Shown here piece after piece: positions 42,578 to 50,736 of a DNA stretch of 64,000 bases. This stretch comes from Claveliimonas intestinigallinarum (GTDB lineage: Bacteria > Bacillota > Clostridia > Lachnospirales > Lachnospiraceae): assembly GCA_019115145.1 (NCBI GenBank), contig DXED01000019.1, positions 124,001 to 188,000 of the forward strand, read 5' to 3'. Both the position numbers and the translations under genes were made by a program. A model generated the notes under the pieces. It was not told the origin of the DNA and searched no databases. It worked only from the letters and a program-made list of their open reading frames with translations. Numbering within the stretch: position 1 is the first letter of the stretch; each line of letters begins with the position of its first letter.

Positions 42578-43981
42578 TTACGCCTCATCGGCTGCGTCGG
42601 CCAGAGCCGCCTTCATCATGATGGCGCACTCCACTCTCTTGCGCTGCATCTCGCATCCGATGTCGTAGGCCTCATGGATGGTGCCATGGAAATTGTAGGC
42701 GTTGGCCATGCATCCGCCGCTGCAGTAAAACTTGGCAAAGCAGTTCCTGCATTTCTCCTTGGAGTAGACGCTGCAGCTTCTGAACTCATCCGCGATCTCC
42801 GGTCGGGTGATCCCCTCGTCCACATTTCCCATGAGGAACTCCTCCTGGCCCACAAACTGGTGACAGGGATAGAGATCTCCCCAGGGCGTCACGGCCAGGT
42901 ACTCTGTGCCGGAGCCGCAGCCCGACAGCCTCTTGGACACGCAGGGTCCGCCCTCCAGGTCGATCATAAAGTGGAAGAAATTAAATCCCTTCCCCTCCTT
43001 CTCCCTCTCGATCATGATTTTTGCCAGGCGGTCGTACTCCTCGCAGATCTTCGGGATGTCCTCCTCCCGGATGGCGTAGGGATCGGACTCATCTCCCACC
43101 ACCGGCTCGATGGACATCTGCTTGAAGCCAAGGTCTGCAAAGTGCAGCACGTCGTTGGAGAAATCCAGGTTGTTTCTCGTGAAGGTGCCGCGGACGTAAT
43201 ACCTCTCCTGGTTCCTGCTGTCCGCCAGCTTCTGGAACTTGGGAACAATGAGGTCGTAGCTTCCCTTGCCGCTGCGGAAGGGGCGCATGGCATCGTTCAC
43301 CTCTTTGCGGCCATCCAGGCTGAGGACCACGTTGTCCATCTCCTTGTTGATAAATTCCTGTATCTCGTCATTTAAGAGCACCCCGTTGGTGGTCACAGTA
43401 AAGCGGAAGTGCTTGTCGTGCAGCTTCTCCTGCTGCCGGCCGTAGGCGACCAGGTCCTTCACCACCTGCCAGTTCATGAGCGGCTCGCCGCCGAAGAAAT
43501 CCACCTCCAGGTTCCTCCTGTTTCCGGAGGAGGCGATGAGGAAATCCAGCGCCTTCTTTCCCACCTCATAGCTCATGAGGGCACGGCGGCCGTGGTACTC
43601 TCCTTCCTCCGCAAAGCAGTATTTGCACGCCAGGTTACAATCGTGGGCAATGTGGAGGCACAGCGCCTTGACCACGGTCTTCCTCTGCTTCACCTGGTCG
43701 ATCATGGTCTCAAAAACATCCCTGGTAAAAAGCCTTCCCTCCTGGGTCAGCTCTTTAATATCCTCCCAGGCCTCCCGGATCTGCCCGGCCTCGTACCTGT
43801 CTCCCAGCGCCTCCTGGAGTCCCTCCAGCGTCTCCGGCTTTTCCAGGGCAGCCAGATCCGGCTCCTCCCCCGCCGCCAGATGGGCGATGGCGTCATAGCA
43901 GAGCTCATCCACCACATGGACAGCGCCGCTGTTCACATCCAGGACAATGCTGTATCCATTATTCTGGTACTGATGTATCAC
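42578..43981 (-). CDS. SCIFF peptide radical SAM maturase
   Basis: A 467-residue SPASM-type radical SAM protein. An N-terminal RiPP-recognition-like domain covers about residues 1-95; the SAM-cluster motif is CNLACKYCF (near 117-125), then EVDFFGGEPLMNW. The C-terminal SPASM cysteines include CGSGTEYLAVTPWGDLYPC and CRNCFAKFYCSGGC. Family members (CteB and relatives) install thioether cross-links in the SCIFF peptide, which is encoded directly upstream at 44079-44222. The biological role of the product is not known. Confidence 0.94.
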   Translation of the reverse strand: MIHQYQNNGYSIVLDVNSGAVHVVDELCYDAIAHLAAGEEPDLAALEKPETLEGLQEALGDRYEAGQIREAWEDIKELTQEGRLFTRDVFETMIDQVKQRKTVVKALCLHIAHDCNLACKYCFAEEGEYHGRRALMSYEVGKKALDFLIASSGNRRNLEVDFFGGEPLMNWQVVKDLVAYGRQQEKLHDKHFRFTVTTNGVLLNDEIQEFINKEMDNVVLSLDGRKEVNDAMRPFRSGKGSYDLIVPKFQKLADSRNQERYYVRGTFTRNNLDFSNDVLHFADLGFKQMSIEPVVGDESDPYAIREEDIPKICEEYDRLAKIMIEREKEGKGFNFFHFMIDLEGGPCVSKRLSGCGSGTEYLAVTPWGDLYPCHQFVGQEEFLMGNVDEGITRPEIADEFRSCSVYSKEKCRNCFAKFYCSGGCMANAYNFHGTIHEAYDIGCEMQRKRVECAIMMKAALADAADEA

Positions 43982-44078
43982 TTCAGATACCCCTTTCTGT
44001 CTTTATTTTTCCTATACCACAAGAAACAGCGGCCGAAAGCCGCTGCCCCCTTCATAGATACTTTTTACTTCTAACCGA

Positions 44079-44222
44079 CTATTTCTTCTGCTCGCAGGTC
44101 TGGTTTCCAACTGTGCAGGAAGTCTTGCAAGCTGACTGGCAGGATGTCTGACATTCTCCGCAGCCGCCTTTTTTCATTGTATTTGTCAATGTCTGTGTAT
44201 TTAATGTCTTTACATGTTTCAT
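44079..44222 (-). CDS. SCIFF precursor peptide (six cysteines in forty-five)
   Basis: A 47-residue ribosomal peptide. Residues 1-20 form the leader, starting MKHVKTLNTQTLTNT, followed by Cys21, 24, 28, 32, 36 and 43 with Thr and Ser acceptors between them, ending EQKK. This is the SCIFF family, the substrate of the radical SAM protein encoded 97 bases downstream. A longer frame over the same DNA is a shadow. In relatives the mature peptide carries Cys-Thr or Cys-Ser thioether bridges. Confidence 0.95.
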   Translation of the reverse strand: MKHVKTLNTQTLTNTMKKGGCGECQTSCQSACKTSCTVGNQTCEQKK

Positions 44223-44309
44223 CTTGTACACCCTCCTTCGCATCTTTGACTTCTGATATTATAGCACAAGGCTCTCTGTTTTGGAAGCATTTTTTCGTCT
44301 TTTGTGGGG

Positions 44310-44684
44310 TCAGGAGATCATGCCGCCGACCATGCCGCCCCCCGCGCACAGGACAAAGGTAGTGGCCATGTGGATGCCGCTGCCATCCAGGGTCCGGTAC
44401 ACCCCCAGGGTGATGAGGATGAGGAGCACAAAATACAATATCCCCGTCGCAAGCCCCCAGAGAAACCTTCTCGACTTTGCCATCTTTCCCGCCGCAAGGC
44501 CGCCGATCAGGGTGGCGGCAATGTAGACAGCCACGATCCCCGCCGACACCGCCTGCTCGTCAAGCTGCAGCCTGTACAGAAGGAGCGCCAGCAGAAGGAG
44601 GAGAGCCCCTGTCACCACATAGGACAGCAGCAGCGCCTTGAGGACCCAGAGTATCTTTGTCTCTTTTCCGGCTTTTTTATCCAT
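44310..44684 (-). CDS. TIGR04086-family membrane protein
   Basis: A 124-residue protein with four hydrophobic segments at about 13-38, 46-68, 73-95 and 102-122, and the YIAATLIGGLAAGKMAKSR loop. The family is regularly found next to the SCIFF gene in Clostridia and has no known function. It lies 87 bases upstream of the SCIFF gene, and export or membrane handling of the peptide is a guess only. Confidence 0.82.
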   Translation of the reverse strand: MDKKAGKETKILWVLKALLLSYVVTGALLLLLALLLYRLQLDEQAVSAGIVAVYIAATLIGGLAAGKMAKSRRFLWGLATGILYFVLLILITLGVYRTLDGSGIHMATTFVLCAGGGMVGGMIS

Positions 44685-44777
44685 ATTCTCTTTCTCCTTG
44701 TCCAGTTATTTCCTATCTAATGGATATGAAATGCCCGGACTGATTATGAGTCCCATATGGATTTTTCTCCCGCTTCC

Positions 44778-45326
44778 TCACTGCTCCATCTGCCTGCCCA
44801 GAAATCCCGCCGCGCAGGAGGCCAGCTTCAGCTCTGTCTCCCCCAGCTTCCGCTTCTCATCCTTCCCCAGGATCATGACCCCTCCTATCACATCCCCCTC
44901 GCAGAGGATAGGGCAGATGACCTGCTGGGTACAGCCGTCATCCTCCTCCCCGGTGACCCGGATGAACCTTTTCTCTCCCTCTGAGGCCAGGATGTCCTTT
45001 CTCTCCTCCAGTGCCTTCTCCAGGGGCCGGGCGATATATTTCTCCTGGAAATCCTTTTTACCGCTGCCCGCGGCGGCCACGATCTGATCCATATCGCAGA
45101 TGCACACGAGATACCCCGCCGTCTGGGCCAGACTGTCCGCATACTGCCTGGCGAAGGCGGACAGCTCCCCGATGGGAGAATATTTCTTCAGGATGATCTC
45201 TCCCTCCCGGTCCGTAAATATCTCCAGCGGGTCGCCCTCCCGTATCCGGAGGGTTCTTCGTATCTCCTTTGGGATCACCACTCTCCCCAGATCATCGATC
45301 CTTCTTACAATCCCGGTTGCCTTCAT
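44778..45326 (-). CDS. spoVT: Stage V sporulation protein T (AbrB family)
   Basis: A 182-residue regulator. An N-terminal AbrB swapped-hairpin DNA-binding domain (MKATGIVRRIDDLGRVVIPK, RTLRIREGDPLEIF, residues 1-50) is joined to a GAF-like C-terminal domain. SpoVT tunes sigma-G-dependent forespore genes. In Bacillus it lies after pth-mfd; here it is 9 kb away, upstream of the SCIFF cluster. AAATTTCCTCC on the plus strand is its ribosome-binding site reversed. Confidence 0.93.
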   Translation of the reverse strand: MKATGIVRRIDDLGRVVIPKEIRRTLRIREGDPLEIFTDREGEIILKKYSPIGELSAFARQYADSLAQTAGYLVCICDMDQIVAAAGSGKKDFQEKYIARPLEKALEERKDILASEGEKRFIRVTGEEDDGCTQQVICPILCEGDVIGGVMILGKDEKRKLGETELKLASCAAGFLGRQMEQ

Positions 45327-45418
45327 ATAAAAATTTCCTCCATCTTACATTCTATCCATTTATCTTTCTTGCTGTAGATAATGGTAGTATCTGTAAAGAC
45401 AGAGGAAATTATACATTT

Positions 45419-45961
45419 TCACTCTCCCGGCCGGAGCAGCCTGCCCCGCAGCCTGGTCCAGATTTGAGCCTGGGCATATTCGTAGGCGTTGTCATAGATC
45501 CACAGACCTGCCTGCCCTGCCGCCAGGACGCCCGCAAGAACCGCCGGCGACAGCTCCCTGGAAAAAAGGAGCCCCTGGAGCAAAAAGACTGCCGGGATGT
45601 ACATGACGTTGAACACCAGATACTTGATCACCCAGAACAAACCTCTTTTCCGCGCCCTGCCGGAGCTTTTGGCGAGAAGCCTCCAGGCCCCCTCGACAGC
45701 CAGGATATAGAGCCCCATAGCCCCAAAGGTCACTACGTAGAATTTGTTGGGCGCCAGGATAAAGCCAAGGAGGACGGCCGCCAGATAGAAGGCCAGCCCC
45801 AGCTTCATCCCCGCCTCCCGGATGACGATCCCCACGAAGAAGGAGGACGCTGCCAGGAAAAACAGGGTCCCCGTCTCAAAGACGCTCCCCAGCGCCATAA
45901 AAAGAATACACAGGGCGAGGGCGAGCCCGCCGTACGCCATCATTCTCGATTTTATATGCAT
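45419..45961 (-). CDS. Polytopic membrane protein, unknown function
   Basis: A 180-residue protein with about five hydrophobic segments (near 13-30, 33-50, 55-85, 115-135, 145-160), an Arg/Lys-rich loop (SSGRARKRG) and a basic C-terminus RLRGRLLRPGE. No family is recognised. The ATG at 45961 overlaps the end of the J-domain gene by ten bases, with GGAGGA eleven bases upstream, so it is translated from the same message. It is third in the DUF5685 / J-domain / membrane trio. Confidence 0.72.
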   Translation of the reverse strand: MHIKSRMMAYGGLALALCILFMALGSVFETGTLFFLAASSFFVGIVIREAGMKLGLAFYLAAVLLGFILAPNKFYVVTFGAMGLYILAVEGAWRLLAKSSGRARKRGLFWVIKYLVFNVMYIPAVFLLQGLLFSRELSPAVLAGVLAAGQAGLWIYDNAYEYAQAQIWTRLRGRLLRPGE

Positions 45962-46647
45962 GTGCAAAGATCTCCTCCCATACACTCGCAGAGTTGATCC
46001 GCGATACAAAGGTCACAGCACATATTGCCTGTGCCGCAGCTTCCGCCTGATCCGTAATAGCCTCCCCCGTATGGATTGTTCTGATACCTGCGGCTGTTGA
46101 ATTCAATCTGATTGAGGAGCTGCCGGTACTGCACGTTGTTCGGCTCCATGTTCACTGCCGTGGCCGCCTGGTCCCTGGCCAGCACATTGTTCCCAAGCCC
46201 GGCGTTTGCGAAAGCGCTGGCGTAGTACCACATGGAGGTGCGGTTCTGCATCCGGTTCAGCACGTTCAGGGCGTCCTGGTAGCGCCTGCTGTTGATAAAG
46301 TTGATGGCCGCCTGCATCTCCACATCCTGCTGGCTTCCGCCGGACTGCTGCCCGTAGCCCTGACCCTGATAGCCGTAGCTTCCGTATCCCCCTGCGGAGG
46401 ACCTGCCGCCCCCGTAGGAGCCGCCGCGGGAGCTGCCGTAAGAGCCTCCTCCCTGGGAGCGCTGCCGCATGATCTCATCGTAGGCCTCCTGGACCTCCTT
46501 AAATTTCTCCTCAGCCAGGTCCGCCAGCGGATTGTCCACATTGGCGTCCGGATGGTACTTCCGGCTCAGCTCCCTGTATGCTTTCTTCACTTCATCATCC
46601 GACGCGTTCTGGGAGACGCCCAGCACGTCATAAGGATTTTTATTCAT
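45952..46647 (-). CDS. J-domain protein with Gly/Tyr/Ser-rich linker and Cys-rich tail
   Basis: A 231-residue protein. The J domain (residues 1-65) has YDVLGVS and the essential HPD in RKYHPDANVDN, so it can stimulate an Hsp70. Residues about 70-115 form a low-complexity Gly/Ser/Tyr/Gln linker. Residues 120-185 look like a TPR-type repeat (INFINSRRYQDALNVLNR). The tail is Cys-rich, ending GNMCCDLCIADQLCECMG then CTCI, with eight cysteines in about 30 residues. It is coupled to DUF5685 upstream (8-base overlap). Client unknown. Confidence 0.85.
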   Translation of the reverse strand: MNKNPYDVLGVSQNASDDEVKKAYRELSRKYHPDANVDNPLADLAEEKFKEVQEAYDEIMRQRSQGGGSYGSSRGGSYGGGRSSAGGYGSYGYQGQGYGQQSGGSQQDVEMQAAINFINSRRYQDALNVLNRMQNRTSMWYYASAFANAGLGNNVLARDQAATAVNMEPNNVQYRQLLNQIEFNSRRYQNNPYGGGYYGSGGSCGTGNMCCDLCIADQLCECMGGDLCTCI

Positions 46648-47482
46648 CTTCCTTTTTGTCCTCCTGTTTTTTCTTCTGTACGAGCCGGTAGCGGTTCCAC
46701 ACTCCATCATACAGAATGTTTCTCAAAATGTCTATGTCTGCAAGGCAGGGCAGCTTTTCAAACTCCGCGCTGCACTCGCCCATCATCATGCACAGGATAT
46801 CCCCCACTCTCTGCTCATAGTCCTCTCTTTTGTACAACTCCCGCAGGGGATTGTAGCATTTTTTCTTCAGGTCCTCCTCCAGGTCCTCATAGGCGTCCAT
46901 AATGTAGATGAACTTGCCCATAAAGAAACCGATCCGGCGCAGAGTGGGCTCCCACACGTCCTTTTTATATACAAAAAGCTCTTCCATGAGCCGGCCGAAG
47001 CATCCGGCCGTCCTGTCTATGTCTGTGCTCCTCTCCTTCTCAAGGCGGGACAGCTCTCCTAATGCAGCCTCGAACACCCGGGCCTGGCGCCTGTACTTTT
47101 CCGCGATCCTCCCCGCCTTCTTCTTCAGCAGCCTTTCCGCCGCCAGGCTGGACACCTTCCGCTCGTCCGCCCAGTCGTCCTTCAGATGATACCAGGCCAG
47201 GAGCAGGTTCATATCCGCCGCGTAGGCGGTCACCGGGCCGCGCAGCATCCGCTGCCTCTTTACCGGGTGCACCCTGCAATGGTGCCTCTCCTCCTCCGTC
47301 TCCATCTCATAGAGGGATGTGAGGAGAAGGATGAGAAAGGTCATGTCGTAGGTGAGGGTCATCTGGCCGCCCAGACCGTACCTCTCCTTCAGCTCCTGGC
47401 ACAGGCCGCAGTAATAGCCCCTGTACTTTTCAAAGTCCTTTATCTTCAGTTCCGGTTTGCAGATTGTGATATATCCGAACAT
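46640..47482 (-). CDS. DUF5685 family protein
   Basis: A 280-residue mainly helical protein starting MFGYITICKPELKIKDFEKY, with the family motif YYCGLCQELKERYG near 20-33 and Cys/His residues in CRVHP and DRTAGCFGRLMEE. The late LKKKCYNPLRELYKRE stretch is also typical. Function unknown. It is the first gene of the trio with the J-domain protein, and the two families are often adjacent in Clostridia, so the J protein may serve this one (inference). Confidence 0.82.
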   Translation of the reverse strand: MFGYITICKPELKIKDFEKYRGYYCGLCQELKERYGLGGQMTLTYDMTFLILLLTSLYEMETEEERHHCRVHPVKRQRMLRGPVTAYAADMNLLLAWYHLKDDWADERKVSSLAAERLLKKKAGRIAEKYRRQARVFEAALGELSRLEKERSTDIDRTAGCFGRLMEELFVYKKDVWEPTLRRIGFFMGKFIYIMDAYEDLEEDLKKKCYNPLRELYKREDYEQRVGDILCMMMGECSAEFEKLPCLADIDILRNILYDGVWNRYRLVQKKKQEDKKEDE

Positions 47483-47656
47483 ATGCCTCCCCACTGACAT
47501 ACGCGCCTGATGCACGCATCTGAACGTTATTTTACCAGATTTGCCTGTATCCTGCATTATTTTATTTTCATATTTCACAAAAAGTTTATAACATCCTTTT
47601 CATTTTCTCCCCTCTCCGCTATAATATAGGAAGATAGCAAGAGGAGGAATAATCAC

Positions 47657-48100
47657 ATGAGCAAAATCGATGAAGTGAGAAGCGCCATGGTCCAGGCCAT
47701 GAAGGCAGGGGACAAGCAGACAAAGGAGACCCTTTCCATGCTCCTTGCGGCGCTGAAGAACAAAGCCATAGACAAGAGAGCCGACCTCACCGAGGAGGAG
47801 GAGACACAGGTCATCTTAAAGGAGATCAAGCAGACAAAGGAGACGCTGGAGATGACTCCGCCGGACCGCACAGAGATCATCGAGGAGTGCAACCACCGGC
47901 TGTCTGTCCTTGAGCAGTACGCGCCCAAGATGATGGACGAGTCCCAGATCCAGGAGGTCATAGACGCCACTCTCGCCGAGCTGGGCATCAACGCCCCCAC
48001 GGCAAAGGACAAGGGCCGCATCATGAAGACACTGATGCCCAAGATCAAGGGAAAAGCGGACGGAAAGCTGGTCAGCGACCTGGTAGGAAAATTATTCTAA
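47657..48100 (+). CDS. yqeY: GatB/YqeY-domain protein
   Basis: A 147-residue YqeY. It is an all-helical protein like the C-terminal tRNA-binding domain of GatB; the family is linked to Gln-tRNA amidotransfer but the function is unproven. Seen: AMKAGDKQTKETLSMLLAALK near 16, then YAPKMMDESQIQEVIDATLAELG and the end GKADGKLVSDLVGKLF. CTATAAT lies about 30 bases upstream as a -10, and AGAGGAGGAA precedes the ATG. Confidence 0.93.
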   Translation: MSKIDEVRSAMVQAMKAGDKQTKETLSMLLAALKNKAIDKRADLTEEEETQVILKEIKQTKETLEMTPPDRTEIIEECNHRLSVLEQYAPKMMDESQIQEVIDATLAELGINAPTAKDKGRIMKTLMPKIKGKADGKLVSDLVGKLF

Positions 48101-48147
48101 TCAGATTTCATCTGTATTTCAGGTTCGCTTTGTGCGGACAGGACATG

Positions 48148-48185
48148 AAAAAAGCTCTCGGAGACATCTCCGGAGAGCTTTTTTT
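48148..48185. terminator. Bidirectional terminator between yqeY and the aminotransferase
   Basis: AAAAAAGCTCTCGGAG pairs with CCGGAGAGCTTTTTTT. T runs occur on both strands. Confidence 0.85.
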
Positions 48186-48220
48186 CATTTCGCTGTTCAG
48201 TCGGGCACAGGCCGCAAAGG

Positions 48221-49450
48221 CTACGCTGCCTGCACTGCAGTCGCCGCCTCCATAACGGCGCCTCTCATCCTCTCCACAAGCAGGTCCACATCCTCCTTTG
48301 TGGCGATAAGCGGCGGGATCATGCGGTTGATGCTGTCGCCGACGGCTGTGATCAGAGCGTGTCTTCTGAATGCGCCCCACTTCACTTCCATGGCGATGGG
48401 GATATCGTACTCAACGCCCACCAGCAGGCCGCGGCCCCTCACCTCTTTGACGTGGGGCAGTGTGGCAAGCTGTTCCATCAGATAGTCACCCACCTCCTTC
48501 GCGTTCTCGGAGAGGTGTTTGTCGAGGATCTCAGAGATGGATGCCAGGGCGGAAGCACAGGCGATGGGGCTGCCGCCGTAGGTGGAACCGTGGGTTCCGC
48601 TTCCCAGGGCCTCAGCCACTTCCTTTCTGGCGCAGCAGGCTCCGATGGGCATCCCGCCTCCCATGGCCTTTGCCATGGAGACTGCGTCCGGCTTGACGCC
48701 GTATCCCATGTAAGCCATGGGCGCTCCTGTTCTTCCCCATCCTGTCTGCACCTCATCCAGGAGCAGCAGCAGGTGATTGTCATCGCAGAGCTTTCTCAGC
48801 CCCTCCATAAACTCCTGTGTAGCCGGGTGTACGCCTCCCTCGCCCTGCACAGGCTCTATCATAATGGCGATCGTATTTTCTGTGATCTTGGATGCAAAGT
48901 CCTCCAGGTCATTGAACTTCGCGTAGACAAATCCGGGAACCATGGATCCAAAGCCCTCCTGGATAGCTGTCTCCGGCTGTCCTGTGGCGGCCATGGAGCC
49001 AAAGGTCCTTCCGTGGAAGCCGTCCACTGCCGTGATGATCTGGTACTTCTCCGGCCCGAAATGGTCGGTGCCGTACTTTCTGGCCATCTTGATCATACAC
49101 TCGTTGGCCTCTGTTCCGGAGTTCTGGTAAAAAATCTTATCCATCCCGATGGTGTCGCAGATCTTCTTGGCCAGAAGAGCCTGGGGAATGGTATAGGGAT
49201 AATTGAACGTGTGGATGATGTCATCCGCCTGATCCTTGATGGCTGCCACCACCTTCTCGTTTCTGTTGCCCGGGCTGTTCACAGCCACGCCGCCGTAGAA
49301 ATCAAGGTAAGCCTCTCCCTTCTCATCGTACAGGTACATCCCTTCCGCCCTCTCTGCCACGAAGTCAAATCTGGGGTATGTCTCTACCATATACTTTTTC
49401 ACCATTGCCTTCAGTTCCTTTGCTGTAAGTCCAGTATCTTTCAATCTCAT
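48221..49450 (-). CDS. Class-III (ArgD-like) aminotransferase
   Basis: A 409-residue PLP enzyme of the acetylornithine/ornithine aminotransferase group. Features: NSGTEANECMIKMARKYG (near 108), GFHGRTFGSM, LLDEVQTGWGRTG (near 224) and the PLP lysine in AVSMAKAMGGGMPIGA (near 252). No arginine or lysine pathway genes are nearby, so the amino donor is undecided between acetylornithine, ornithine and other omega-amines. The ATG at 49450 follows GGAAGG by eight bases. It is a single-gene unit. Confidence 0.85.
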   Translation of the reverse strand: MRLKDTGLTAKELKAMVKKYMVETYPRFDFVAERAEGMYLYDEKGEAYLDFYGGVAVNSPGNRNEKVVAAIKDQADDIIHTFNYPYTIPQALLAKKICDTIGMDKIFYQNSGTEANECMIKMARKYGTDHFGPEKYQIITAVDGFHGRTFGSMAATGQPETAIQEGFGSMVPGFVYAKFNDLEDFASKITENTIAIMIEPVQGEGGVHPATQEFMEGLRKLCDDNHLLLLLDEVQTGWGRTGAPMAYMGYGVKPDAVSMAKAMGGGMPIGACCARKEVAEALGSGTHGSTYGGSPIACASALASISEILDKHLSENAKEVGDYLMEQLATLPHVKEVRGRGLLVGVEYDIPIAMEVKWGAFRRHALITAVGDSINRMIPPLIATKEDVDLLVERMRGAVMEAATAVQAA

Positions 49451-49482
49451 ACGTAACGCCTTCCTTTCCATGATGCAAATGC

Positions 49483-49519
49483 AAAAAAGGTGCCACACAT
49501 TTTCATGTGTGACACCTTT
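49483..49519 (-). terminator. Terminator of the pth-mfd-prsA operon
   Basis: On the minus strand AAAGGTGTCACACA pairs with TGTGTGGCACCTTT around TGAAAA and is followed by seven T. It ends just before the aminotransferase ribosome-binding site. Confidence 0.88.
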
Positions 49520-49618
49520 GCCTTAACAATTACCAAGTATAAATGCCGCCCTTTGATCTGTCAAGCAGATTTTTTGTATTTTTTCCAATACAATTCCCCC
49601 GATGCGACCGCTCTCTTC

Positions 49619-50683
49619 CTACTCTCCCGCATCCTCCGCCTGGTCGTCGGTCTGGACTTCATCTGTGTAGGGATCCGCCTCGTCCTGCTTCATGGTGACG
49701 GTGAGGGTGGTGAAATCAACCTTGTCCCACACTTTCTCGTGAACCTCTATGTCTGCGTCCTCCCGCCATCCGTCGATGGTGTCATCCAGGAGCTCCTGCT
49801 GCCGCTGGGATACGATCTCCTGCTTCTTGGCATCTGTGGCCTCCCGGTCCAGAAGACTGGTGACTCTGGCCACATAGTAGCCGTTGTCCCCCTCCACAAG
49901 TCCTGTGGTCTCTCCCTCGTCCAGGGCGTCCGCCGCCTCCACAAGCTGGGTAGGAAGCGTGGTGGTCTCCCCGTCAAAGGTAGCGTCCTGGGAGGTCTGT
50001 CCCTGCTGCGCGGCGTAGGCCGCAAAGTCAGCCGCCCCCGCGGCGCCCGCGGCAAAGCTCTCCGCCGTCGTCTTAAGCTCCGCCTTCTCCTCGTCCGTCA
50101 GGTCCACGGAGTTGCCCTCCTCGTCGGTGCTGGTGAAGGGGAAGACCACATACTGCATGCTCTTCTGGGCCGCCTCCTCGTCGGAGACCTCTGTGTCCGC
50201 CCCCGCCTCTATGGCGTCCTGCACCTTCTTCTGGATCGTCAGAAGCTCAAGAACCCGCTCCACATTGTCTGTGCTCCCGGAGACCTTCTCCTTCTCCGAC
50301 AGGCCGTTGGCCGAGTCAAACTCGCTGGCCGCCTCCTTGATGGCGTTCTTCTCCTCGTCGCTCAGAGAAACCTCATACTCGTCCATGTGCTGCTCCATGA
50401 GGTACATGTTCTCCAGGGACTCAAGGATGGAGTCCTTGACCGTGTCCTGATAGGTCTCTCCGTCCTCCCCCTCGCCGGACCACATATCGTCTCCCATGTA
50501 TCCCGCGTAGTAGGTCTCATACTGGGCCTGGGTGTACCTGGCAAGGAAATTTGCCACGCCCGCTGTAATATCTGTATCATTCACAGTTGCCACTACGTCA
50601 CTGTCCTCCAGGCTCCCGCACCCGGTCAGTGATCCGGCCGCCAGCAGGCCGGCCAGCAGCAAAATGACTGCTCTCTTTTTCAT
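49619..50683 (-). CDS. prsA: PrsA/SurA-like peptidylprolyl isomerase lipoprotein
   Basis: A 354-residue secreted protein. It has a signal peptide with lipobox LTGC (Cys22), an N-terminal SurA-like helical domain (about 30-170) and a parvulin-type PPIase region (about 175-290, including EDFA-like and LVEGDNGYYVARV). The C-terminus is acidic (DEVQTDDQAEDAGE). It would aid folding of proteins after Sec export. It lies 53 bases after mfd. The PPIase core is weakly conserved, so catalytic activity is uncertain. Confidence 0.85.
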   Translation of the reverse strand: MKKRAVILLLAGLLAAGSLTGCGSLEDSDVVATVNDTDITAGVANFLARYTQAQYETYYAGYMGDDMWSGEGEDGETYQDTVKDSILESLENMYLMEQHMDEYEVSLSDEEKNAIKEAASEFDSANGLSEKEKVSGSTDNVERVLELLTIQKKVQDAIEAGADTEVSDEEAAQKSMQYVVFPFTSTDEEGNSVDLTDEEKAELKTTAESFAAGAAGAADFAAYAAQQGQTSQDATFDGETTTLPTQLVEAADALDEGETTGLVEGDNGYYVARVTSLLDREATDAKKQEIVSQRQQELLDDTIDGWREDADIEVHEKVWDKVDFTTLTVTMKQDEADPYTDEVQTDDQAEDAGE

Positions 50684-50736
50684 GATCGCTTTTATCCTCC
50701 TTTAAAATGCCTATTCCCCATTATAGCTTTTTTTGT

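Noticed and set aside
39391..42621. A 1076-codon open frame on the plus strand across recJ and secDF
   Set aside because: It is exactly antisense to two well-conserved genes, has His/Leu/Gly-rich nonsense composition, and arises from the codon bias of the real genes.
44071..44349. A 92-codon minus-strand open frame in the SCIFF region
   Set aside because: It overlaps the SCIFF peptide in another frame. The 47-residue peptide has all family cysteines and explains the DNA.
46370..46450. Gly/Ser/Tyr codon repeats in the J-protein gene as a possible repeat array
   Set aside because: They are irregular and in frame, so they are a low-complexity protein linker and not a CRISPR or tandem DNA array.
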